In this document: positions 1 through 8,376 of the stretch, one piece after another
How positions within the stretch are numbered: position 1 is the stretch's first letter
Layout: every line of letters starts with the position of its first letter
Assembly (NCBI GenBank): GCA_003165095.1
Contig: PLSH01000349.1
Span: 858 to 23,780, forward strand
DNA length: 22,923 bases
From: Acidobacteriaceae bacterium
GTDB taxonomy: Bacteria > Acidobacteriota > Terriglobia > Terriglobales > Acidobacteriaceae
Direction: 5' to 3'
Notes under the pieces: generated by a model
Seen by the model: only the letters and a program-made list of their open reading frames with translations
The model's database searches: none
Told to the model about the DNA's origin: nothing
Position numbers and translations under genes: made by a program

Positions 1-1766
1 AAGAAAGCCTGTTTCTTTTCACCTTGATCGGAGATCAGTCCCTTGAGGTTATAGCCGTCCTGCACGCCGGGCAGCATTCGTCTTGGGGAACGAAAATCCA
101 CCAGTATCCACGGACTCATGCCACGCAGTTGGGGGATTCGGTTCAACATGCCCAGTTGATGTCGGAAGACATTAGCCTGGTATTCTTCTGTCCAACGTTC
201 AGTCTCCGCTCCGTGCAATCCGGCCTTTGCGTCGGCGCCGAATTCGCTGATGATCAGCGGCTTGTTAAAGGCGATGTGCCACACAGTGGTATCGGCGTCC
301 TCGGGCCGCTGTTCATACCATCCGATGTACTCGTTGGCGCCGATCACATCGAGAGCATCGCCTAGCGAGTCGTCGATATATTTATCGTGACCTTTTGTGC
401 GAACCAACAGGGCTGCGGTAACGAGGCGAGAGGAATCGAGAGCCCGTACATCGCTTGCAAGGGTCTTGAGGAATCGCGTTCGCTCCGGGGTGTTTGGCGT
501 TTCGTTGGCGATGGACCAGAGAACAATCGATGCCTTGTCACGATCGCGGCGAATCTCCTCACTCAATTGTTGTTGCGCTTTCCTGAGTACCGCCGGGTCT
601 TCAAAATGCTCGGCCCAGTAAACCGGAATCTCCGACCAGACCATGATGCCGAGACGATCGGTAGCGCGAGTCATCCGCTGGTCATGAGGATAGTGGGCGA
701 GGCGCACATAGTTGCAACCCAGCTCACGCGCCCATCCAAGCAGCGTTTCGACATCCTTGTCGTTGTTGGCGCGACCTCCGCGAAAAGGCGCCTCCGCATG
801 AATGGAGACACCGCGCAGAAAGATCGACTTTCCGTTGAGCAAAATATTCTGACCGTCCGTTTCGATGGTTCGGAAGCCGACTTCATCCTCCAGTTTGTCG
901 TCTCCCGCAGAAAGCAGAATGCGGTAGAGTTTGGGTTGTTCGGGAGACCAGAGTTGCAAGCCGGTTGCTGGAATCCGGATCGATCCTTTTCCACTGGAAT
1001 CCAGGTGCGAGGTCACCGACAAATTGGCCTCGGGAATCGCAACGGTGATCGTTGCCCCTGGGCTTGCATCCTGCACATGGATCCATCCGACCACCGCTGT
1101 GCGTTCATGATTGAGGTGAAGATCGTAGTCGTCAATGAAGCTGTCGGTCACCTCAACGAGGGCTACATCGCGGGTGATGCCTCCATAGTTGAACCAATCG
1201 GTTGTTGCCGTGGGAATTCCATCGGCCTGCCTCGTATCGTCGACCGCAACCACGATAAAGTTCTTTCCGGCGTGCAGCTGCTGCGTGGCTTCACAGTCGA
1301 AGGCGGTGAAGCCACCTTCGTGATCGCAGACATGTTGCCCGTTGATCCAGATGAGTGCTTTGTAGTTTGCCGCACCAATATGCAAAAAAGTTCTATGGTG
1401 GGCCTGGGGCTGAAAGTCGAAGTCTCGCTGATACCAGACCAAGCCTTCGTAGTAGAAAAGCTGGGCGTTCTGCGTATTCCAGTCTCCAGGAACCTTTAAT
1501 GTGGGAGACTTTGCGAAATCGTATTCGACCAGGTGATCGCTTCCCGGTTCGGCGGCGCCATTCAGGTAGAATCCATCCTTGCGCAATTCATGGTGGAACG
1601 TATAAAGACCAGTCGCGTATTGATCGACGATGAAATGCCAGTCGCCGTTAAGGTTCATGCTCTGACGATGATCCACATCAGCCAAAACGGTTGAAGATGA
1701 TTGGGCGTAGAGAAACATTTGACCGATAAAGAGAAACGCAAAACTGATGCAGAGCCTGGCTTTCAT
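1..1766 (-). CDS. Secreted glycoside hydrolase family 2, beta-glucuronidase type (3' end cut by window edge)
   Basis: The reading frame starts at ATG 1766-1764 and stays open for 588 codons to the left edge, so it has no stop inside the window. AAGGAA lies 5 bases before the ATG. The first ~21 residues are a signal peptide (MKARLCISFAF..., cleavage likely after LYA), which implies export. The order is that of GH2: a jelly-roll sugar-binding domain (about 35-190, containing WFNYGGITRDV), an Ig-like domain (about 195-295) and a TIM barrel. The acid/base Glu is E422 in SIANET and the nucleophile is E508 in IISEFGADA, followed by AGLHG and a WTEEYQ motif as in Escherichia coli UidA. An N-x-K-G motif (N573, K575) is the family signature for recognising the glucuronate carboxylate, which favours a beta-glucuronidase over a beta-galactosidase. 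Compared with UidA (603 residues), only some 15-30 residues should be missing. It lies downstream of the TonB receptor on the same strand and probably trims glycosides in the periplasm. Confidence 0.9.
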   Translation of the reverse strand, partial: MKARLCISFAFLFIGQMFLYAQSSSTVLADVDHRQSMNLNGDWHFIVDQYATGLYTFHHELRKDGFYLNGAAEPGSDHLVEYDFAKSPTLKVPGDWNTQNAQLFYYEGLVWYQRDFDFQPQAHHRTFLHIGAANYKALIWINGQHVCDHEGGFTAFDCEATQQLHAGKNFIVVAVDDTRQADGIPTATTDWFNYGGITRDVALVEVTDSFIDDYDLHLNHERTAVVGWIHVQDASPGATITVAIPEANLSVTSHLDSSGKGSIRIPATGLQLWSPEQPKLYRILLSAGDDKLEDEVGFRTIETDGQNILLNGKSIFLRGVSIHAEAPFRGGRANNDKDVETLLGWARELGCNYVRLAHYPHDQRMTRATDRLGIMVWSEIPVYWAEHFEDPAVLRKAQQQLSEEIRRDRDKASIVLWSIANETPNTPERTRFLKTLASDVRALDSSRLVTAALLVRTKGHDKYIDDSLGDALDVIGANEYIGWYEQRPEDADTTVWHIAFNKPLIISEFGADAKAGLHGAETERWTEEYQANVFRHQLGMLNRIPQLRGMSPWILVDFRSPRRMLPGVQDGYNLKGLISDQGEKKQAF

Positions 1767-2190
1767 CGAAGTTCCTTAGTGGGATTCGGCGTTACATAGA
1801 ACAAGATAGTGATGGATGGAGGCTCCCATCCCTGCAAAGGGAACCGAGTTAGACGGTCACTTGGGCTTTAAAACGCAACTCGATCCGGATTAGCCGACAG
1901 CGTTTGTCTCTGAAGCCGGCGGAGGATTGAAGGTCATCATGCGAGGCGTTGTTCTTAACCGATGGACGATCCATCTCCGGGTCGATTTCCGGCTCCTTCG
2001 AACCAGCCGGCAGTATCGATCAAGATAGAACTTCGAGATGCCGCCAGCTTGAACCTGGCGATTTCAGAGTTTGCGGTTCACCCATTCGGTTTGGCCCCGG
2101 CTTCGACCCGCGGTGTTCATTTGCGACGTGCTCCTCCACCCTGATTGCTGTCGGAAGAGCACGCCGGGTTTTCACTCGTTTCGAGTTAGG
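1767..2190. other. Intergenic gap between TonB receptor stop and GH2 start
   Basis: These 424 bases separate two minus-strand genes. No convincing coding frame is seen. The only structure I can point to is a short inverted repeat, GGATGG (1814-1819) / CCATCC (1826-1831), about 50-65 bases upstream of the GH2 start. No T-run terminator is evident after the receptor stop, so whether the two genes share a transcript cannot be decided from sequence. Confidence 0.5.
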
Positions 2191-5100
2191 TTAGAAGGTT
2201 AACCGGCCGCCAACCTGAATGAGGCGCTGGGTGCCGGCGTTTCCAGTGATAGTGCCCTGAGCGCTATTCGTGATGTTTCCGGAAGAGGGCAGGCCGAGGC
2301 TGACCCAGTTCATGACGTTGGTGACTTCGGCGCGGAACTGGAACGTCATTTTCCCCTCGATGTTCACGTCGCGCAACAGTGCCGCATCCATATCCTTGAG
2401 GCCTGGTCCGATGAGGGAGCCGCGTCTCACGTTGCCATCTGCGCCGCCGGGGCCGATGCCGCCAGTAACGCCCGGTCCGTTGAGAATGTACGACATCCCA
2501 GCCGCGCTGGCTGCCGCCATATTCGTTTTGTCAGCCTTGACATACGTGCTGTTGAACCATTGCGTAGTGACGCTGGTTGGGCTCTGGCTCCCTGCGCCGC
2601 ATACACGGCAGCGGTGTGGGCTGAGGTTGGGGTTAACGCCTGTAAAGTTGGGGCGGCTGTTGCCCTTCGAGTCAAAGTTATAGTTGGCTCCGGATGAAAC
2701 GGTAAACGGCAGGCCGGCCTGCAAATAGACGATGGGTGAGATCGTCCAGCCGTTGGCAACTTCACTGACGATCTTGTTCGGTCCGTGGAAGTAGTTGATG
2801 TTCCACATGCCGGAGAGGGCAGCATTGCCGTCCCGGTTGTTAGCCATGAGTTGATATTCCTCCCCAAGGCCGCCGCCGAGGGCGCCCATGGAGTTGTTTT
2901 GCGCGGTGAAGGGCTTGCCAAGCACGCCGTAATCCTGCGCACCGGTCATCTCTCCATTCTCCACAAACTCTCCGCTTTCCAGCGCGCGGCTCCAGACATA
3001 GAAACCGCTGACTGTGAAGCCGCGGGACATCTGCTTGGTCGCCGAGACTTGAAGCGAGTTATAGTTGGAGGTCTGGTCTGAGAGCAGGTAGGTGATTCCG
3101 CCCAGAGTGCCGGCGGTACCGTATATGCCGGCATCGTATTGACGACGTTGCTCCTGGCTTGCCGATGTAGTGGCGACAGCGCCGACTAACGCGCCGCCGG
3201 AAGAGTTTACAGTTGCGTACGGCGCGTAGTTGCCGTCGATGAAGGTTGACAGGTGACGGCCAAGGTTGCCGACATAAGCAACCGTCGTGCTGATCTTGTA
3301 AGGCAATTCACGCTGCACGCTCATGTTGAACTGGTAGACCGACGAATCTTTGAAATTCGTCGGGATAGCTTCAATACCCAGGCTCGGGAAGAATTTCGGA
3401 TTCGCCGGATTATAGGTGTACGGGAAGATGCCGCCACCCGCAGCCGTGCTTGGGAATCCGACATTGTAAATGTTGGTGAGAGAGGTTTCGGAGCCAAAGT
3501 TGTTGCGAACGGCGAACGGAATGTTGTTGCCGGGCTGGTTCCACTCATTGCCGCTGATAGAGCCGTAGAAGATGCCCGCTGCTGCGCGAATCGAGGTTTT
3601 GCCATCCCCAAACGGATCCCATGCAAAACCGACGCGAGGCGAAATGTGGGCCCACGGCGTGCTGACGATGCCGCGACCGATGCCCTTGTCCCCAGGGAAC
3701 AGCGTGCCGACCGGAGCTCCAGGAGCTACAGTGGATTGCTGGCCGGGAATGAACGACTCGGTCCTGTTATGGGCATCCACGGGAAGCGCATCGATATCCC
3801 AGCGGACTCCGAGATTGGCGGTGAAACGGGGCGTGATGCGGTAGTTGTCCTGCGCAAAAAACGCTGTGTGCCACGTGCTTAGATGCGTGGTATAAGGCGA
3901 ATCCTGTTCAAACCCGCTGATTTGGCCGGTCATAAAGTCAGCCATCGCAACACCGGTGCTGGTGGGCGCGGTGGTCGAGAAAGTAATCTCGCCGTAGTTA
4001 TTCAGGTTGGCAAGGAACATGGTCTTGTCGAGAGCGAACTCACCGCCAAGGTCCAGGTTGTGCTTGCCCTTTGTCATGCTGACCATGTCGCGTAGCTCGT
4101 AGTTGTCGGAACCCGTGACCGGGCCGGCATTCGGGTTACCCGTGTTAAAGCCGGCACCTGTCAGTTGCGGCAGTGCAGCCGGTCCCTGGATGGTGAAGTT
4201 CGAGCCGAAACTACCGAGGGTTTGGTCGGCTGGGCCGGTGACAGGGATCATCGTGCGTCCGCCCATGGCCCGCGTGAACGTAAGCCAGGTTTGATTGGCG
4301 ACATTGGCGCTGAAGGTGTGAACGTCGCTGATGTTGGCATTCGTCTGACCGGAATGGGATTCAACTCCGGTCCAATTGACGTTGCCGCCTCCGCTGGGAG
4401 TTGACGTGGTGTTGATATAGAAGTAGGTCACTCCCAAATGGTCCTTGCTCCCGATCGACTCGTCGTACTTTGCAAGGTATTCGTCTGAGTCTGTCGGAGT
4501 GTTGTAAATGGTGGAGTATGTTTGGCCGCCAGTTTTTGTCTGAAGGACGCCGGTGGGCGACGGCAACGGAATGGAAACAAGGTTTGTGTTTTTCGTGTTC
4601 GTGAGAGCTAGAGCGGTCGTGTCCAGGTCGGCTTGCGCAATGCAATACCCGGCGGTAGGAGCCCCACCACCGGTAGCACCAGCACTAACCTCCGCGGCCG
4701 AGCAGCCGGGGCCAGAGTTTGCGCCATTCTCGAGGACCGTTTTACCCGTGCCCGGCTTGTAAATAAGGCCTGAGGTCAGCCCGTCCCCGGTAAAGTCGCC
4801 CAGGCGCTCGTTAGCCGTGGGCACCACAGCGCCTGTGACGGACGTGCCTTGTATCTGGCGCAGGCCGGCATAGCTGAAGAAGAAGAAGGACTTATCCTTC
4901 TTGATGGGGCCGCCGAAGGTTCCGCCGAAGTTATTGCGGTGGAAAGGAGCCTTGGTGGTAGCTGCTGGGATTTGCCACGTATAAGCATTGAGGTCGGTAT
5001 TGCGGTTGAACTCGAACAAACCGCCGTGGAACTTGTTTGTTCCCGACTTTGTGATTACAGAGACGACAGCGGCGGAGAATTGGCCGTATTCAGCCGAGTA

Positions 5101-5862
5101 TGCGCTGGTATCGACGCGGAACTCTTCGATTGCGTCGGGGTTGGGAGCCGGGTTGCCGTAGTTGCGCATACCGGTGATGTTGTTGCCGCCATCCAGATAA
5201 AATGCGACGGTTCCGTTGCCGGAGTCGAGCCCGCCGTTGATCTGGACATCTGTGGACGGCAGTCCAACCTGGAAATTGGGGGTGGCGGCGGCGGAATTGG
5301 TGGCGCCGGCGGTGTTGTACATGATGCCCGGTGTGAGCGAGAGTTCCGCGTAGGCGTTGCGGTTGACCAGCGGCAGGCCAATGATCTCGGCCGGTTCAAT
5401 GGTCCGGCCCAATACCGCGTCGGTCGTATTGACCTCTGGGGGAGCCTCAGTGACCATGACGGTAGTATCCTGCGCGCCCACTACCAGTTTGATGTCAAGC
5501 GACAATGTCTGGCTAACGTCGAGGGCGAGGTTCTCTTGCACATAGCGCTCAAAGGACGTAGCGTCCGCCTGGACGGTGTACTTGCCGACCGGAAGGTAAT
5601 CGATACGGAACTCGCCAATTCCGTTCACCGGCGCCGAACGGGTGAACCCCGTATCTACGTTGGTTGCCTTGACCGTGGCCGTGTTGACCACCGCGCCCTG
5701 TTGGTCCTTCACGGTACCAACAATGGCTCCGGTAATTTGTTGCGCCCCGGCAGGCAGGAGTGCCAGCCCGAACAAAAGTACGAAACCTGCCAGGTGAAAG
5801 AACAGATTCGGTCTTTTACCCGCAAATGCCTTGAATGACCGCCTCCGAAAAACTGACTTCAT
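2191..5862 (-). CDS. TonB-dependent receptor, Oar-like, with N-terminal carboxypeptidase-regulatory domain
   Basis: A 1223-residue outer-membrane transporter that would move a large or scarce ligand into the periplasm using TonB energy. The start is ATG 5862, with AAGGAG 6-7 bases upstream. A signal peptide (hydrophobic core FHLAGFVLLFGLALLP, cleavage after AGA) is followed at about 42-130 by a carboxypeptidase-D-regulatory-like fold (ITGAIVGTVKDQQGAVV...). The plug domain follows at about 140-270, including LPLVNRNAY and the conserved VDTSAYSAEYGQFSAAVV stretch. The rest is a long beta-barrel ending in the expected terminal Phe (GGRLTF). This length and order match the Oar-like receptors that are greatly expanded in Acidobacteriota. 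A Cys-X2-Cys pair (HRCRVCG) sits in a late barrel loop. Its neighbours are a GH2 enzyme and a divergent malectin-type regulator, so a carbohydrate ligand is likely, but the substrate cannot be read from the sequence. Confidence 0.93.
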   Translation of the reverse strand: MKSVFRRRSFKAFAGKRPNLFFHLAGFVLLFGLALLPAGAQQITGAIVGTVKDQQGAVVNTATVKATNVDTGFTRSAPVNGIGEFRIDYLPVGKYTVQADATSFERYVQENLALDVSQTLSLDIKLVVGAQDTTVMVTEAPPEVNTTDAVLGRTIEPAEIIGLPLVNRNAYAELSLTPGIMYNTAGATNSAAATPNFQVGLPSTDVQINGGLDSGNGTVAFYLDGGNNITGMRNYGNPAPNPDAIEEFRVDTSAYSAEYGQFSAAVVSVITKSGTNKFHGGLFEFNRNTDLNAYTWQIPAATTKAPFHRNNFGGTFGGPIKKDKSFFFFSYAGLRQIQGTSVTGAVVPTANERLGDFTGDGLTSGLIYKPGTGKTVLENGANSGPGCSAAEVSAGATGGGAPTAGYCIAQADLDTTALALTNTKNTNLVSIPLPSPTGVLQTKTGGQTYSTIYNTPTDSDEYLAKYDESIGSKDHLGVTYFYINTTSTPSGGGNVNWTGVESHSGQTNANISDVHTFSANVANQTWLTFTRAMGGRTMIPVTGPADQTLGSFGSNFTIQGPAALPQLTGAGFNTGNPNAGPVTGSDNYELRDMVSMTKGKHNLDLGGEFALDKTMFLANLNNYGEITFSTTAPTSTGVAMADFMTGQISGFEQDSPYTTHLSTWHTAFFAQDNYRITPRFTANLGVRWDIDALPVDAHNRTESFIPGQQSTVAPGAPVGTLFPGDKGIGRGIVSTPWAHISPRVGFAWDPFGDGKTSIRAAAGIFYGSISGNEWNQPGNNIPFAVRNNFGSETSLTNIYNVGFPSTAAGGGIFPYTYNPANPKFFPSLGIEAIPTNFKDSSVYQFNMSVQRELPYKISTTVAYVGNLGRHLSTFIDGNYAPYATVNSSGGALVGAVATTSASQEQRRQYDAGIYGTAGTLGGITYLLSDQTSNYNSLQVSATKQMSRGFTVSGFYVWSRALESGEFVENGEMTGAQDYGVLGKPFTAQNNSMGALGGGLGEEYQLMANNRDGNAALSGMWNINYFHGPNKIVSEVANGWTISPIVYLQAGLPFTVSSGANYNFDSKGNSRPNFTGVNPNLSPHRCRVCGAGSQSPTSVTTQWFNSTYVKADKTNMAAASAAGMSYILNGPGVTGGIGPGGADGNVRRGSLIGPGLKDMDAALLRDVNIEGKMTFQFRAEVTNVMNWVSLGLPSSGNITNSAQGTITGNAGTQRLIQVGGRLTF

Positions 5863-5898
5863 GTGTCGCTCCTTGATTCCTTATGCGGCCATGCTCAA

Positions 5899-5926
5899 AG
5901 TGTACCCACATGGTCTGCTTTTCCAA
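5899..5926 (-). promoter_or_regulatory. Candidate sigma-70 promoter of the TonB receptor
   Basis: Read on the minus strand, TTGGAA (5926-5921) and TACACT (5904-5899) are separated by 16 bases. Transcription would start near 5892, leaving an untranslated leader of about 30 bases that contains the AAGGAG ribosome binding site. The match is good for position and spacing but is a pattern match only. Confidence 0.35.
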
Positions 5927-6216
5927 CATTTGAGGGTCCCCTCGCTGAGAAACGCGCAATGAGATCCTGTGCGCTTTCCTCTCTTGCTTCACGGCCGGAA
6001 TGAACGCCAAAGGGGGCCCAAATGCGATTCTGCCGGCATTCATCTGAAAATCACCCCTCTCGCTTCTCCCTCGTCGAGATCGCCGGAAACAGGCAACAAC
6101 ATTGACCGGGGATTTCTACGAGGTAAAGAAACGGAGTCAAATTGATTCGTGCAAGCCTAGCGATTAACTTTGTTCGCTGTCTTGTGATTTTGAAGTGAAA
6201 TCTGTGTGATCGAAAT

Positions 6217-6232
6217 TGTGAATGAAGTCACA
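6217..6232. promoter_or_regulatory. CRP/FNR-family binding site candidate
   Basis: The sequence reads TGTGA, six bases, TCACA, which is exactly the two half-sites of the CRP consensus. It lies 355 bases upstream of the receptor start and 230 bases upstream of the regulator start. The family of the cognate protein in this organism is unknown. Confidence 0.4.
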
Positions 6233-6292
6233 GATACGAAGACAGCCGGAAAAGGGGAAAGTAAATCGGTTAGGGAGCCCCACCCGCACACC

Positions 6293-6322
6293 ACGTTAAC
6301 GTTGTTAATGATCGCCGTTAAA
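6293..6322. promoter_or_regulatory. GTTAA-cluster / ACGTTAACGT palindrome, candidate operator
   Basis: A perfect 10-base palindrome ACGTTAACGT (6293-6302) is followed by GTTAA at 6304 and CGTTAAA at 6316. Three copies of the core within 30 bases between two divergent promoters suggest a multimeric operator, possibly for the adjacent regulator. This is inference from symmetry and position. Confidence 0.3.
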
Positions 6323-6371
6323 TACTTGTTAGGAAAGGATTAAGGAAGGTGAACAGCGGAGGGCGCTTACT

Positions 6372-6389
6372 CCGAGTGTCTGCACTCGG
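6372..6389. promoter_or_regulatory. Perfect hairpin/operator CCGAGTG-TCTG-CACTCGG
   Basis: A 7-base perfect inverted repeat with a 4-base spacer lies 35 bases upstream of a TAGAAT box (6424-6429), roughly where an activator or repressor of the regulator gene would sit. It is followed by two TTCCAG direct repeats nine bases apart. Confidence 0.3.
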
Positions 6390-6423
6390 GCATTCCAGGA
6401 GTTCCAGCCCTGAGACATTCATG

Positions 6424-6429
6424 TAGAAT
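6424..6429 (+). promoter_or_regulatory. Candidate -10 box of the malectin regulator gene
   Basis: TAGAAT matches the sigma-70 -10 consensus at five of six positions. The best -35 at 16-base spacing is only TTCCAG (6402-6407), so the promoter would be weak without an activator. The predicted start near 6436 gives a 26-base leader containing GGAG (6447-6450). Confidence 0.3.
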
Positions 6430-6461
6430 CACTTTGACACCAACGCGGAGTCACCTGATAA

Positions 6462-7958
6462 GTGGCAACTGATCCTAACGCGAGTGAAATAGAGCGTAAT
6501 GAACTCGATTGGTTGTTGACTTCTGGAGTGTTAGGCCGCTCCCACAACCTCGCCCAGATGCTGACGTTCATCTGTGAGAAGCATTTCGAGGGTAAGGCTA
6601 GTCAGATCACCGAGCAGGCGCTCGCCGTTGAAGCTCTCGGACGCAGAAGTGATTTCAATCCCCAGCTGGACACAATCGTCCGTGTGACCGCCCATCAATT
6701 GCGAAAACGCCTCCAGGAAATCTATGCGGACCCCGGAGCCTCGCGTCCCGTACAAATCCAGATTCCAGCCGGGCAGTATGCGCCCTCCTTCGTCCACAGG
6801 GAGGAGACTGCAAAGTTGCCCTCCTCCGGGCCTGGAAGCACGATTCATGCTTCTTCATCCGCTGAAGAAATCGTGGTTAAGCCTGGCGCAGGACGCCGGA
6901 AATGGCTGATATCCGGAGTTGCATTGGCATTCTGTGTCCTGCTCGGAGGAGTCCTGCTTGAGGAGATGCATACGAGAACGCATTCGACCGCAGGCGCTGC
7001 TCCAGACGTCAAGACGAGCAGTGTCGTAAAAGGACATTCCGTGCGAGCCTTGTTGGGTAAGGGCCGCGGGTCCTACATCGATCACGCGGGATATACCTGG
7101 ATGCCAGGGAATTATTGTACAGGCGGCGACAACCTCTCCGAATCGAGCCAACGGATTGCAGGCACGGAAGACCCGGCTATTTTTCTGGGCGGAGTTCGCG
7201 GCCACGCTCATTGCGTCTTTCCCGTCGATCCTGGAATCTACGAAGTGCATCTGCTTTTTGCAGAGGCTTCCGACCTGCCCGAAGCCACGAGCCGATCTGT
7301 GTTTTCTCTGAATGGCGGCGACAACACCTCTATCGATGTTGTCGACGATGCTGGTGGCGATTCCATCGCCGATACCAAGGTTTTCCGCGGCATTCGCCCC
7401 GAAAACGATGGCACCATTCACATCGACTATGTCGGCGAGATCTCCGCAATGAAAGCTGTAGAGATCCTTCCCGCTCCTTCCGAAGCGTTGTTGCCAATCA
7501 GAATTGTCGCTGGATCGAGCCCCTACAAAGATTCCGAAGGGAATGTCTGGCTCCCCGACCGTTATGTGATCGGTGGCCGCCTCGGACAGAGTGCAAAGGT
7601 GGTCAAGAACGAGCAAGCAGGTCTGTACGCTTCCCGCCGAGTTGGGAACTTCCGGTATATCATCCCGGTTGTTCCTCTCGAGAAGTACCGTGTTCGGCTC
7701 TATTTTGAGGAGGCGTGGTTTGGCAAAGAGAACGTCGGCATCGGCGGTCCGGGCAGCCGGGTCTTCGACGTTTGGTGTAATGGCGCTGTTCTGCTCAAAG
7801 ATTTCGACATCCTCAACGAAGGCGGCTCAGGGCCCGTCGTGAAGACCTTTGACAACGTTCAGGCGACTGCATTGGGAAAGATAGAACTCATTTTCTCGCC
7901 CGTTCTCAACTATCCACTCATTAATGCCATTGAAGTTCTACCCGAGCCCAGCAAGTAA
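6462..7958 (+). CDS. Membrane one-component regulator: cytoplasmic domain, TM helix, two malectin-like domains
   Basis: 498 residues starting at GTG 6462; an in-frame TAA immediately precedes it, so no earlier start exists, and GGAG lies 11 bases upstream. Residues ~10-112 form the N-terminal domain typical of Acidobacteriota membrane regulators and cyclase-like proteins (ELDWLLTSGVLGRS, AVEALGRRSDFNPQLDTIVRV, AHQLRKRLQEIY, IPAGQYAPSF). I read it as a DNA-binding or signalling module of imperfectly known function. Residues ~148-167 are a single transmembrane helix preceded by basic residues (GRRK). The periplasmic part has two malectin-like carbohydrate-binding domains: about 194-340 (VRALLGKGRGSYIDHAGYTW, GIYEVHLLFAE, AMKAVEILPAP) and about 345-497 (IRIVAGSSPYKDSEGNVWLP, YRVRLYFEE, NAIEVLPEP). 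The topology and its divergence from a receptor/GH2 pair suggest a sensor of external sugar controlling those genes; this last step is inference. Confidence 0.82.
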   Translation: MATDPNASEIERNELDWLLTSGVLGRSHNLAQMLTFICEKHFEGKASQITEQALAVEALGRRSDFNPQLDTIVRVTAHQLRKRLQEIYADPGASRPVQIQIPAGQYAPSFVHREETAKLPSSGPGSTIHASSSAEEIVVKPGAGRRKWLISGVALAFCVLLGGVLLEEMHTRTHSTAGAAPDVKTSSVVKGHSVRALLGKGRGSYIDHAGYTWMPGNYCTGGDNLSESSQRIAGTEDPAIFLGGVRGHAHCVFPVDPGIYEVHLLFAEASDLPEATSRSVFSLNGGDNTSIDVVDDAGGDSIADTKVFRGIRPENDGTIHIDYVGEISAMKAVEILPAPSEALLPIRIVAGSSPYKDSEGNVWLPDRYVIGGRLGQSAKVVKNEQAGLYASRRVGNFRYIIPVVPLEKYRVRLYFEEAWFGKENVGIGGPGSRVFDVWCNGAVLLKDFDILNEGGSGPVVKTFDNVQATALGKIELIFSPVLNYPLINAIEVLPEPSK

Positions 7959-8376
7959 TCGTCGAATCAAAGCCGGATCGTGATCGTCCCGTTTTTCTGA
8001 ACCGTCCTGTCTCTTGATCTTCGGCAAGAAATCGAGGCTTGCGTCGGTTGCAGTATGACTCTGGCTCAGGGCCGTCTACGTTCGAACCTGTGAGCTGATG
8101 TTGATGCAGAGCCTCCTCGGAGTGGAGGCCACGTGTGTTGAATCAGAACGCTTTCGGCCCGGCTGGCATTTTAGTGAGGTACACCCGCTCAAACTGCAAA
8201 ATCAGCAGCCGGAATTTGTTTTGGAGGGCTGTCAATTCTATTGCCATAAGGAAATCCCCGATAAGCATGCGCAGGCTATTGATTATAAAATAGATATAAA
8301 CAATTTTTACTCACAGTAAAAATAAGTGCCGAAAATTTAATTCCTCTCCGCGCCTTTTTCCGATATATTCGGTGCC
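7959..8376. other. Intergenic gap before the toxin-complex-like unit
   Basis: 418 bases with no gene I can support. A 73-codon frame at 8098-8319 lacks a ribosome binding site and resembles nothing I know. The last 100 bases are strikingly AT-rich for this genome and contain the two inverted repeats listed separately, which is consistent with the promoter region of the gene starting at 8377. No clear terminator is seen after 7958. Confidence 0.45.
8303..8323 (+). promoter_or_regulatory. AT-rich inverted repeat ATTTTTAC-TCACA-GTAAAAAT
   Basis: A perfect 8-base inverted repeat with a 5-base spacer lies 53 bases upstream of the ATG at 8377. A second short one, CCGA-TATAT-TCGG (8360-8372), lies immediately before the start codon. 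They could be operator sites or control access to the translation start; there is no recognisable Shine-Dalgarno before 8377. Confidence 0.3.

Larger units (their letters stand above)
5863..6461. promoter_or_regulatory. 599-base divergent control region between receptor and regulator
   Basis: No gene is seen here. Visible elements, from left to right, are: the candidate receptor promoter (5899-5926); a perfect CRP-type palindrome TGTGA-N6-TCACA (6217-6232); a 10-base palindrome ACGTTAACGT (6293-6302) followed by two more GTTAA cores (6304, 6317); a hairpin CCGAGTG/CACTCGG (6372-6389); two TTCCAG direct repeats (6393 and 6402); and a TAGAAT -10-like box (6424-6429). The unusual length and density of symmetric motifs fit a regulated divergent promoter pair. 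Confidence 0.5.

Noticed and set aside
387..1499. 370-codon plus-strand ORF
   Set aside because: It lies entirely antisense to the GH2 gene, which has signal peptide, catalytic motifs and family architecture; the plus-strand translation resembles nothing.
4849..5838. 329-codon plus-strand ORF
   Set aside because: Antisense shadow of the N-terminal part of the TonB receptor, with no ribosome binding site or recognisable domain.
6093..6101. Minus-strand TGT TGT TGC (possible third Cys leader) upstream of the TonB receptor
   Set aside because: The frame has no ATG or GTG start at a suitable place (only a distant TTG), contains only the single triplet, and is not followed by the CCCACC/GGTGGG terminator.
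6434..6461. TTGACA with a TGATAA box 16 bases later
   Set aside because: The -10 match is poor and transcription would begin inside the regulator gene, removing its start codon; the TAGAAT box at 6424 is better placed.
8098..8319. 73-codon ORF in the gap before 8377
   Set aside because: No ribosome binding site, no recognisable domain, and it runs into the AT-rich promoter-like region.
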